57,743 nt of DNA from JAVKBW01 sp964352715 (GTDB taxonomy: Bacteria > Pseudomonadota > Alphaproteobacteria > UBA8366 > Aestuariispiraceae): positions 1 through 57,743 of the forward strand of contig CAYGSU010000017.1 in the NCBI GenBank assembly GCA_964352715.1. The letters run 5' to 3'. Every line of letters starts with the position of its first letter. Within the stretch, counting starts at the first letter, position 1. Below, piece after piece: positions 50,442-57,743 of this stretch. A program made the position numbers and the translations under genes. The notes below the pieces were generated by a model. The model had not been told where the DNA came from and made no database searches. It worked only from the letters and a program-made list of their open reading frames with translations.

Positions 50442-51303
50442 TGGCGCAGGTACAGGTAAACAATCTGACAAAACGGTTCGGCACGCTGACGGCGCTCGAC
50501 GACGTAACGCTGACCTTTCCGGACGGTCAGTTCTTCGGGCTGCTGGGGCCGTCGGGCAGCGGCAAGACGACCCTGTTGCGGGCGATTGCCGGTTTCATCT
50601 TCGCCGACAAGGGCACGGTGCGGATCGGCGACCGGTCGGTCGAGAACGTGCCGGTGGAAAAGCGCGAAATCGGCATGGTGTTCCAGAACTACGCCCTGTT
50701 TCCGAACATGAGCGTCGCCGACAATATCGGCTTCGGTCTTCGGGTGCGGAAGGTTTCGGCGGCGGAAGAAAAGAAACGGGTCGGCGAGGCGCTCGATCTG
50801 GTGCAGCTCGGCGATCTCGGCGACCGGCGGCCGCATCAACTCTCCGGCGGGCAGCGGCAGCGTATCGCGCTGGCCCGCGCCATCGTGACGCGGCCGCGCG
50901 TGCTGTTGCTGGACGAACCGCTCAGCGCGCTCGACAAGGCATTGCGGCTGGACATGCAGATCGAACTGAAACGCATCCAGCGCGAGGTCGGCATCACGAC
51001 GATTTTCGTCACCCACGATCAGGAAGAGGCGCTGACCCTCAGCGACAGTATCGGCATTCTGAAAGACGGCAAACTGGTTCAGCACGGCCCGCCGCGCGTG
51101 ATCTACAACAAGCCGGACAATGAATTCACCGCCGTCTTTCTGGGCGAGGCGAACCTGTTTCGCGGTGTGCCGGAAGGCGGCGGCCTGCGGCTGATCGACG
51201 GCACGCTTCTGCCGCCGTCAGGGAATGATCCTTTGCCGGGAGTGGTCGCCGTCCGGCCGGAAAACATTTCGGTTTCCGCTTCCGTGCCTGGGCCGGAAAC
51301 AAC
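50441..51303 (+). CDS. ABC transporter ATPase (PotA-like), C-terminus in a gap
   Basis: 287 residues are visible; PotA-like proteins are usually 350-370. Walker A is GPSGSGKTTLLRAIAG, Q-loop VFQNYALFPNM, signature LSGGQRQRIALARAI, Walker B LLLDEPLSALDKAL and the H-loop in VTHDQEEALTLSD. The beginning of the C-terminal TOBE domain (VVAVRPENISVS) is present before the N-run at 51304. The start ATG overlaps the PotC-like stop by one base. The missing part is likely about 60-80 residues. Confidence 0.88.
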
Positions 51304-51403
51304 NNNNNNNNNNNNNNNNNNNNNNNNNNNNNNNNNNNNNNNNNNNNNNNNNNNNNNNNNNNNNNNNNNNNNNNNNNNNNNNNNNNNNNNNNNNNNNNNN
51401 NNN
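51304..51403. other. 100-N scaffold gap
   Basis: The run of exactly 100 N marks a gap of unknown true length. It hides the end of the PotA-like gene and the end of the convergent FrhB-family gene. No duplicated flanks are visible here. Confidence 0.95.
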
Positions 51404-52620
51404 GTGCCGTCGCGTTGCGCGGCGTTTTGCGCCTCCGGCAATTCGGCGGCCAGTTCGGCGATCCGTAGCCGATTGGTTTTCGGCACGATGCGACCTGCAT
51501 CGCCGATGCCCTGATGACGCGGCCAGGCGGCGTATTTCTTGTGCAACTGGTGCGGCTGAAAAATGCTGATATCGTCCGGAATGACATCGAAATCCAGCGT
51601 CAAAGCGCCATCCCGCCCGGCGGCTTCCATCAGCTCCTGCCCGGCTTTGGTGCGCGCGATGATGGCATTGGTTCCGAGATCGGTTTCGCTGTCCACGCGG
51701 TCCGGCAGACCGCCGGGCCAGGTATCGGACACCGCAATATCGGCGGCCTCGCCGATACCGTCGGGACAGATCTTGCAGCGGAAGGGCAGACCTTTCAGGC
51801 CTTCCTCGCTCAGCCACATATCCAGATAGTGAAGCTCTCTCACCGTGTCGCCGGTTTCGACACGTGTCGGGCCGGGGCAGCCGCGCCCTCGGTAGCGGAA
51901 TTTGGTAACCGCCGACCGGTCGATGTCGCGGTTCTCCATAAACTCGCCCATAGCGTCCGGTGTCATGAATCCACCGCAGACCATCGTCAGCCAGTACTTC
52001 ACCAGCTTGTCGACTCTCGGGTCGTGCCGCGCATAGTTGCGCAGCGCGTTGATGTCGCAGGGTTTGCCGATGAAGGCGAAGGGCCGGTTGCGATCCAGCG
52101 CGTCCTGCATGTCGGTCAGCGGGGCGGTCTGCCCGTAGCGCGATCCCGCGCCGGCGATGACGTCCTCGCGGGTGAAGCTCAGATGGCGTTCGCCAAACGT
52201 GGGTTCCTCGGTTCCGGCCCTGGCATGCAGAATGAAATCGACCCGGCCGCTTTCCAGGAGGTAGATGCCAAGCGCCGTCAGCACACCGCCGGTCGACCCC
52301 TCATGGCGGATTTCCGGGTCGGCGGCCCAGGACATCACCATTCGCCGCCAGGCGCCCCAGACATTGTCTGATTTCGTGTCGTCCTCGATCAGTCGTTCAG
52401 GCAGACCTTCGATCCGCGTGCCGGGACAGGTATCGTAGATGGCGTCGACGGTTTCATGATCCAGATCGCCGACCACATAGGGCCTGTCCCATCCGGTCGA
52501 TGTTCTTTCCATCCGGACGACATCCGGGCCGGCCACGGACTGGCACAGGCCGCATCCGATGCAAAGCGACTGTTCGACGATGGCATACAGCCTGTCGGCC
52601 GGTTGCTGGTCTCTGTTCAT
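51404..52620 (-). CDS. FrhB-family iron-sulfur flavoprotein, C-terminus in a gap
   Basis: About 405 residues are visible. A ferredoxin-like motif comes first (Cys20, Cys23, Cys26, then Cys65-Pro), followed by the two FrhB domains with GSTGGVLTALGIYLLES, FIGKPCDINALRNYA, and a cysteine-rich region (RYRGRGCPGP, PFRCKICPD). These proteins are related to the beta subunit of F420-reducing hydrogenase, but in bacteria lacking F420 they usually use flavin and ferredoxin. The start ATG at 52620 is chosen because it puts the cysteine motif at the usual distance. Its stop may lie in the gap. Confidence 0.75.
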
Positions 52621-52753
52621 GCTGCGAATCCCCGGTCTGTTGTCATGGAAAATCCGGCCCGTAATCGGGGCCGGCGCAAGACACAGTATCGGCATTGGCG
52701 CGTGTCGCCAATGCCGGTTACCGTTGGAAATGGTGTGATGAATAAAACGCGGT

Positions 52754-53530
52754 TCAGCAGCCGGAAACGCAGGCGCCCGAGCCGTCAAACCCCATCGTTT
52801 TGCCGCTGAGCGGCAGATAGGCCGGTGTCTTTACCGCATCCATGAAGGCTTTTGTGCGGGTACCATCCTGCGCCGCCCCGCCCCTGGTCGCCGGTTCGTT
52901 CGCATGCGATGGAATGACCGAGGCCGGTTTCACCAGTTCATCGATCACGAAGGCCGCTTCTGTTGGCCCGGTCGTATAGGTGTCACCGATATTGATGACG
53001 GCCAGTTTCGCGCCGTATTGCCGGTTCACTACGGTTTCCTGTTCGGCGGTGACGCCGGTATCGCCGGAAAGATAGACTGACAACCCGTTGCTGAAGGTCA
53101 AAACATACCCGGTCGGCGGGCCGANNNNNNNNNNNNNNNNNNNNNNNNNNNNNNNNNNNNNNNNNNNNNNNNNNNNNNNNNNNNNNNNNNNNNNNNNNNN
53201 NNNNNNNNNNNNNNNNNNNNNNNNGAATTGCGGCGCATTGCATTCGCCCTCGTTGACTGCCGCAATATGCTTGTCGCCGAGGTGGTCACCATGCACATGG
53301 CTGAGCAACACCGCATCGATGGTGCCGAGGCGCGGATCGTCCGGTCCGGCGACGGTACGACCGGCATCGTAGAGAATGCGGGTTCCGTCAGGATCTTCGA
53401 AAATCATCGCCCGGTCCAGCGGGCAGAATTCGCCGTCATGGCTGCCCAACGGTGTCACGTTTACCGTATCGGCCAGTGCGGTCGATGCCGCAAAAACGCC
53501 TGCCACCGCGCATAGAATTGTCTTGTTCAT
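52754..53530 (-). CDS. Exported metallo-beta-lactamase-fold protein, interrupted by a gap
   Basis: A signal peptide (about 1-21, ending STALAD) precedes an MBL-fold domain with the HxHxDH motif LLSHVHGDHLGDKH, then, after the gap, LSVYLSGDTGVTAEQE (ligand Asp), and a His in VIPSHANEP. The pattern is of the UPF0173/RNase-Z-like exported hydrolases. The 100 N at 53125-53224 replace roughly 30 residues if the gap is real in size. Two C-terminal cysteines (ACVSGC) end the protein. It is on the same strand as, and 133 bases from, the FrhB-family gene; the substrate is unknown. Confidence 0.72.
   Translation of the reverse strand: MNKTILCAVAGVFAASTALADTVNVTPLGSHDGEFCPLDRAMIFEDPDGTRILYDAGRTVAGPDDPRLGTIDAVLLSHVHGDHLGDKHIAAVNEGECNAPQFXXXXXXXXXXXXXXXXXXXXXXXXXXXXXXXXXXGPPTGYVLTFSNGLSVYLSGDTGVTAEQETVVNRQYGAKLAVINIGDTYTTGPTEAAFVIDELVKPASVIPSHANEPATRGGAAQDGTRTKAFMDAVKTPAYLPLSGKTMGFDGSGACVSGC
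53125..53224. other. 100-N scaffold gap
   Basis: Exactly 100 N inside the MBL-fold gene. The reading frame continues on both sides, so the true missing length is probably close to a multiple of three plus one, as in the displayed run. No duplicated flanks are seen. Confidence 0.95.
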
Positions 53531-53614
53531 CCTGTCCTCCCTTCGTTGTCTTGCCTCAAGTCAACCATATAGAGCTAATGTTGCCAAAGGCGAGTGGGAA
53601 GAGCGGGGTGGGTG

Positions 53615-55192
53615 TCAGCCTTCCCGCGCCACGAAATCCAGAGACTGGTTCGCGGTGCGCATAATGTGTTTGCGCCGGATCGGGGTTGCGATCATCCGGT
53701 TGATTGCCGCGCCCAGCGTTTTCACAAATGGCGCATCGGGCCGCGCTGCGACTTCGGCCCGCGCCGCCGTCAGCAGTTTCACGTAGTGGCAGGAAACGAT
53801 GTATTCGGGGTGGTCGTGGTCAAGCTGCGCCATCAGGGCGTCATCGAAGAAACCGGCGGTATCGCCGACCGCCCAGTCGCCGACCGCAACAGTCTTGTCC
53901 TGAAAGCCGGCATTGCGGCCAAGGAAACAGGCCATCTGCAACAGCACATCCGGCCAGAAGGCGGGGTCGGTTTCCGCCGCCCACCGCCCGGCATTGGCGA
54001 AAGTAATAGCATGGGTGAAATCCAGCCAGGACACATTCTGCGATACCGGGTTGTCAGCCTGATGATCCATATTCGTATCGAAGCGCAGAAACTGCAGCGA
54101 CACGGCGTCGAGCAGGGTTTCGTATAGGTGCACGGGGTCGGCGCAGCCGGAAAGGCAGGCTTCCATCGCCTTCGCCATCGGCAGCGACGACAGGGTTTCG
54201 GCATCGATGGATTTGGTTCCCTTGCCATCCCAGGCGTCACGCGCCGGGCGATAAGCCTTGAATTCGGGAATAAGATCTTCCCGCGTCGTATAGACCAGAT
54301 ACCGGGTCAGGCAGCGCAGCAGAGGCGGGGCGGCATCCGGCCCCAGCCGCTCGATCAGCTCGCCCGCCTTGCAGACATAGATCATCGCATGACCAAATCC
54401 CTGATAATGGGAAAGCGCGGCGCGGATCAGTCCGTGTCGAACCGCGTCGTAACCAAGATTTTCTCTTAGCGCGCCGTTCATCAGCGCCATCGCGCGGGAT
54501 TCGTCTTCGTTTTCGATGGCGTCCACGAAGGCGTCTTCGTCGTATGAGGTAGCCTCTTCCAAGAACGGAAAATGCCGTTCGCGCATCGTGTCCCACGCCA
54601 TATGGCCGATGCTTTCCATGATCGGGGCCAGTGCGGCGGCGTTCGATCCATCCAGTTTTGCCCGTAATGCCAGCCAGTCGGCGGTTGCGGCATAGGCGTG
54701 GGTCCAGCCGTATTCCATCCGGTCCGCCGTGTCGGCGATGGAAGCACGCACGGCGTCCAGCGGATCGCCGCCGGCTTTTTCAAGCCGGGCGACTTCGCGG
54801 CCGATGCGGTCATATTCATGCTTCGGCAGGGCATCGACGATGTTCGCCAGCGCTGCCGCGATCATTTGTTCAGCGGGCGGGTCGGCAATGTCGATCATCA
54901 ACCTGTCGCCGTCGATGCGGGTCGGATAGACGCGCAGCTTGTCGCCGTCGCGCAGATTGTTCCCGTTGGCGAGATCGAATTTCCAGTTATGCCAGTTGCA
55001 GGTCAGCGTGCAGGTATCGGTCACCGTGCCTTCAACCAGCGGAAAGCCTTCATGCGGGCAGCGATTGTTGCAGGCATAGACTTCGCCGTCGCGCCAGAAC
55101 ACCGCAATCTGCTTGCCGTCCAGCTTCACCACCTTGCGGCCTGCCGATTTCAGATCGTCCAGGGCCAGAGCATCGCGCCATACAGGGGTCAT
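53615..55192 (-). CDS. Rieske-type protein with a large helical C-terminal domain
   Basis: A 525-residue protein. Residues about 5-105 form a Rieske domain with CPH (Cys45, His47) and CNWH (Cys65, His68) that bind a [2Fe-2S] cluster, of the kind seen in oxygenase ferredoxins. The remaining 400 residues are almost all helical, rich in Ala, Leu and Asp, with conserved-looking His/Trp pairs (SIGHMAWDTMRERHFPFL, HYQGFGHAMIYVCKAG). I do not recognise this domain; a questin-oxidase-like or similar helical fold is only a guess. It is divergent from an MFS-SufR-like pair and shares an inverted repeat operator. Confidence 0.7.
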   Translation of the reverse strand: MTPVWRDALALDDLKSAGRKVVKLDGKQIAVFWRDGEVYACNNRCPHEGFPLVEGTVTDTCTLTCNWHNWKFDLANGNNLRDGDKLRVYPTRIDGDRLMIDIADPPAEQMIAAALANIVDALPKHEYDRIGREVARLEKAGGDPLDAVRASIADTADRMEYGWTHAYAATADWLALRAKLDGSNAAALAPIMESIGHMAWDTMRERHFPFLEEATSYDEDAFVDAIENEDESRAMALMNGALRENLGYDAVRHGLIRAALSHYQGFGHAMIYVCKAGELIERLGPDAAPPLLRCLTRYLVYTTREDLIPEFKAYRPARDAWDGKGTKSIDAETLSSLPMAKAMEACLSGCADPVHLYETLLDAVSLQFLRFDTNMDHQADNPVSQNVSWLDFTHAITFANAGRWAAETDPAFWPDVLLQMACFLGRNAGFQDKTVAVGDWAVGDTAGFFDDALMAQLDHDHPEYIVSCHYVKLLTAARAEVAARPDAPFVKTLGAAINRMIATPIRRKHIMRTANQSLDFVAREG

Positions 55193-55207
55193 TATCGCCT
55201 CCGGTAA

Positions 55208-55279
55208 TTTATAAAGAAAAATCTATAAATAATTTCTGTCGACGGCAAGAAAAAATTTCTATAGATTTTTCTTTATAAA
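55208..55279. promoter_or_regulatory. Perfect 20-bp inverted repeat in the Rieske/MFS divergent promoter
   Basis: The 20 bases at 55208-55227 (core AAAGAAAAATCTATA) are exactly the reverse complement of 55260-55279, with 32 bases between. Each arm is AT-rich and contains an AGAAA...TTTCT-type pseudo-palindrome (for example the second one runs from 55249 to 55272). This is a good candidate for binding of the SufR-like regulator encoded at 56729. Confidence 0.6.
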
Positions 55280-55289
55280 AGGAGAGGTC

Positions 55290-56732
55290 ATGGCCACTGA
55301 CAGTTCAACGGATGATACAGCACCTGCCGGCTGGATGGAAATCTGGCGTAGCGGCCATGTCGCGCGGTTCATGGTGCTGTGTTTCGGGGTCTGGCTGCAT
55401 GCGGCCGACTTCGCGCTGGTGGCCACGCTTCTGCCGGATGCAGTGATTGAAATCGGTGGCGCCTATCTGCTGAACTGGAATGTCGCGCTGTACCAGCTCG
55501 GCTCGATCGTCGCCGGCGTTTCGACAGGTATTCTGGCGATTCGTTTCGGGTTGGCTCGGTCGTTGATCTATGGCGCCGCCGTTTATGTCGTGGGCTGTGC
55601 GCTCAGCGCGGTCGCACCGAACATGGAAATCATTCTGGCCGGCCGGGTGTTGCAGGGGCTGGGCGGCGGCTTTCTGGTGGCTTTGGTGCTGGTTGGTGTG
55701 AACGATATCTTCCCCAGCCGCATGGCGCCCCGGGTTCTGGCCGTCGTCTCCATTGTCTGGGGGTCGTCTGCCTTCATCGGCCCGCTGATCGGCGGCGTAT
55801 TTGCCGAATTCGGGCTGTGGCGCGCCGGTTTCTGGGCTTTCGGCGGGCAGGGTGTGGTGTTCATCATCGCCGTCTGGTTCTGCCTGCGCGATGTCGAAAA
55901 GGTGCATGCCGACATCATCAAGTTGCCGGTGCGGCGGCTTGTTTTGCTCAGCCTCGCCGTGCTCGCCATTTCTTTCGCCGGGGCGATTTCGGAAGCCGGC
56001 AGAACCGACCCGATGGTCTATGTTCTGGCCGTTGCCGGTGTGATCATGCTGGTCCTGTTCTTCCGGCAGGACGGCCGGGCCGGCGAGAGCCGATTGCTGC
56101 CGCGCCGCGCATTCGATCTGCGAACGCGCACCGGGGCCGGGGTTGCGCTGGTGCTGTTTCTTGCAACCTCGACCATCCCCTTTACTGTCTACGGGCCACT
56201 GCTATTGAAGGTGCTGTACGATGTCGGGCCGTTGCAGGCGGGTTACATTCTGGCTATCGGATCAATCGCCTGGACCATCGGTGCTGTCGGGTTTTCCGGT
56301 GTCAGCCGTGCCAATGAAGGCAAGGTGATCGTTACCGGCGCGGCCGGAATACTTGTGTCGACAATCGCGCTGGCATTCGTTGTGCCGTCCAGCGGCATCT
56401 GGTCCATTCTGCCGTTTCTGTTTCTTGAAGGGGCCGGGTTCGGCATGGCCTTCGCCTTCATCGTGAGACGGGTTGTCGAAGATGTGAAAACCGATGACCG
56501 CGAACGCGCCTCCGCCGCCATGGCGACGGTGCAGGAAATGGGTTACGCCGTTGGTGCGGCGGCTTGCGGCATTGTTGCGAATGTTGCCGGGTTCGCCGAA
56601 GGCATCAGCATCACGGCTGCACAGAAAAGCGGCTTCTGGCTGTTCGCTGCCTTCGTACCGTTCGCGGTGCTGGCATTCGCTTCCGCCTGGATTATCGCCA
56701 CAAGGCCGCCACAGCAGGAGGACACGCGATGA
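55290..56732 (+). CDS. MFS transporter
   Basis: A 480-residue transporter with about 14 helices, resembling the DHA2-type drug/metabolite group: GRVLQGLGGGFLVALVLVGVNDIFP, SIVWGSSAFIGPLIGGVFAEFGLWRAGFW, with the antiporter-type GPLIGG. A strong GGAGAGG is 3 bases before the ATG. It overlaps the SufR-like regulator by 4 bases and is divergent from the Rieske gene, suggesting transport of the substrate or product of the Rieske protein. Confidence 0.55.
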   Translation: MATDSSTDDTAPAGWMEIWRSGHVARFMVLCFGVWLHAADFALVATLLPDAVIEIGGAYLLNWNVALYQLGSIVAGVSTGILAIRFGLARSLIYGAAVYVVGCALSAVAPNMEIILAGRVLQGLGGGFLVALVLVGVNDIFPSRMAPRVLAVVSIVWGSSAFIGPLIGGVFAEFGLWRAGFWAFGGQGVVFIIAVWFCLRDVEKVHADIIKLPVRRLVLLSLAVLAISFAGAISEAGRTDPMVYVLAVAGVIMLVLFFRQDGRAGESRLLPRRAFDLRTRTGAGVALVLFLATSTIPFTVYGPLLLKVLYDVGPLQAGYILAIGSIAWTIGAVGFSGVSRANEGKVIVTGAAGILVSTIALAFVVPSSGIWSILPFLFLEGAGFGMAFAFIVRRVVEDVKTDDRERASAAMATVQEMGYAVGAAACGIVANVAGFAEGISITAAQKSGFWLFAAFVPFAVLAFASAWIIATRPPQQEDTR

Positions 56733-57406
56733 AGAAACAGGAAACCCGCACCCGCCGCGCTGTCCTCGACCTGCTGAAACGGGAAGGACCGGTGGAAGCG
56801 CCCGATCTTGCGGCGATGCTGCAGGTTACCGATATGGCGGTGCGCCAGCATCTCTATGCGCTGGAGGAAGACGGCTATGTCGAGGCCCGTCCGGTCGCAA
56901 GGCCGCGTGGCCGGCCGGCAAAAAAATGGATGCTGACGCAAAAGTCCGACCGCTACTTCCCCGACGCCCATGCCGAATTGACCGCCGATCTGCTGATGGC
57001 GATGAAATCGGCGTTCGGCGATGTCGGCATGGACGCTATTCTTGCGGAACGCACGAAAGCCCAGAAGACGGACTATGCGAAAGAAGTCGGCAAACGGAAA
57101 AGCCTGCGCGCCCGGCTTGAAGCCCTGGCGGCACTACGCACGAAGGAAGGCTATGTCGCGGCGGTCGAAAGGGACGGCGACGGCTATCTGCTTGTCGAAA
57201 ACCACTGCCCGATCTGTGTCGCCGCGAAAGCCTGTTCCGGCCTGTGCAGCGCCGAACTGGCGGTATTCCAACACGCGCTCGGACCGGATACGGATGTCGA
57301 ACGCACCGATCATATTCTGGCCGGCGCGCGGCGCTGCGCCTATCGGGTGCGGGTCAAGGGCAGGAAGGCGGTCAACCGCACACCGGCGCGGGAGCAGCAA
57401 CAATGA
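56729..57406 (+). CDS. SufR-like iron-sulfur DeoR/MarR-type regulator
   Basis: A 225-residue regulator. The N-terminal winged helix (about 8-60: RRAVLDLLKREGPVEAPDLA, DMAVRQHLYALEEDGYVEA, GRPAKKWMLT) binds DNA. The C-terminal part has the cysteine pattern of SufR-type proteins: ENHCPICVAAKACSGLCSAE and GARRCAYRV (about 155-205), which can hold an iron-sulfur cluster. It overlaps the MFS gene by 4 bases and the epimerase gene by 4 bases. I infer that it senses iron-sulfur status, NO or redox state and controls the shared operator at 55208-55279. Confidence 0.78.
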   Translation: MKKQETRTRRAVLDLLKREGPVEAPDLAAMLQVTDMAVRQHLYALEEDGYVEARPVARPRGRPAKKWMLTQKSDRYFPDAHAELTADLLMAMKSAFGDVGMDAILAERTKAQKTDYAKEVGKRKSLRARLEALAALRTKEGYVAAVERDGDGYLLVENHCPICVAAKACSGLCSAELAVFQHALGPDTDVERTDHILAGARRCAYRVRVKGRKAVNRTPAREQQQ

Positions 57407-57743
57407 AAGTCTTTGTTCTGGGGGGCACGGGGTCCATCGGCACGCCGCTGGTGCCGGCTTTTGTGAACCGTGGTCACGAGGTCATTTCGCTGGCGCGGTC
57501 GGATGCGTCTGAAGCGTCCCTGAGAGAAAAAGGCTCGTCGGTGCTGCGCGGTGACATACGGAACCCCGCTGCATGGAGCGCCGATGCCGTACAGGCCGAT
57601 GTCATCGTTCAGGTGGCCGGCACGTTCACGGACGACGAGAATGAAGTCGACCGGAACATTCTGGACGCCCTGATCCGGGAATCGGCGAAACGCACGACAT
57701 CGCCGAAACTGCTCTATACCGGCGGGTGCTGGCTTTACGGCGA
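57403..57743 (+). CDS. NAD-dependent epimerase/dehydratase, truncated by the window edge
   Basis: The first 113 residues are present. An extended-SDR Rossmann motif opens the protein (MKVFVLGGTGSIGTPLVPAF), with LARSDASEASLREKG, then LRGDIRNPAAW, and a later TGGCWLYG near the window end. This fits NAD(P)-binding epimerase-like proteins. It overlaps the regulator by 4 bases and belongs to the MFS-regulator operon. The substrate cannot be given without the rest. Confidence 0.75.
   Translation, partial: MKVFVLGGTGSIGTPLVPAFVNRGHEVISLARSDASEASLREKGSSVLRGDIRNPAAWSADAVQADVIVQVAGTFTDDENEVDRNILDALIRESAKRTTSPKLLYTGGCWLYG

Overview
The window looks like part of a draft-assembled, fairly GC-rich alphaproteobacterial chromosome, probably from a marine or brackish heterotroph. 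This is inferred from gene content and style: an Rrf2-type NsrR, a DUF6894/MEDS signalling patch, persulfide dioxygenase with a phosphatase-SQR fusion, an HmuSTUV haem system, and a glucosylglycerol osmolyte operon. There are three 100-N scaffold gaps (45244-45343, 51304-51403, 53125-53224). The first is an assembly artefact flanked by a 55-bp duplication. I found no rRNA, tRNA, CRISPR array or intact insertion sequence.

Layout. 0.3-5.1 kb: signalling genes (degenerate GGDEF/EAL protein, histidine kinase, DUF6894 protein, divergent MEDS-LuxR regulator), then a possible mobile-element remnant and a candidate small RNA. 5.3-10.0 kb: an overlapping four-gene operon for glucosylglycerol (MFS transporter, glycerol-3-phosphate dehydrogenase, HAD phosphatase, GgpS). 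10.1-16.5 kb: a minus-strand operon of seven genes: DUF6134 exported protein, OmpR-type response regulator, sensor kinase, thermostable-hemolysin-family protein, AMP-forming ligase, haem-oxygenase-like metalloenzyme and SDR. This is my best candidate for an undescribed pathway. 16.6-22.0 kb: sulfide/persulfide oxidation (Crp/Fnr regulator with two cysteines, DUF2892 protein, persulfide dioxygenase, phosphatase-SQR fusion, SulP transporter).

22.1-30.5 kb: a complete haem-uptake locus behind a Fur-box promoter (TonB-dependent receptor, HemP, TonB, HmuS, ExbB, ExbD, HmuT, HmuU, HmuV). 30.7-33.7 kb: a large HD-GYP protein. 33.7-37.8 kb: nitric oxide defence (NsrR, group III truncated haemoglobin, DUF1971 protein, membrane protein, quinol-type NorB) with two NsrR-like sites in the divergent promoter. 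37.8-41.8 kb: zinc homeostasis (a small Zur-like C-terminal ORF, zur, znuB, znuC, and divergent znuA with a double Zur-type operator).

41.8-43.5 kb: an ABC-F ATPase with a structured leader that can hide its ribosome binding site. 43.6-45.6 kb: cupin, PfkB kinase and methylglyoxal synthase. 45.7-51.3 kb: ADP-ribosylglycohydrolase, PfkB kinase and a polyamine-type ABC importer, which together suggest import, glycoside cleavage and sugar phosphorylation of an unknown N-glycoside. 51.4-53.5 kb: an FrhB-family iron-sulfur flavoprotein and an exported metallo-beta-lactamase-fold protein, both interrupted by gaps. 53.6-57.7 kb: a Rieske protein with a long helical domain, divergent from an MFS transporter, a SufR-like iron-sulfur regulator and a truncated NAD-dependent epimerase. 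A perfect 20-bp inverted repeat lies in the shared promoter.
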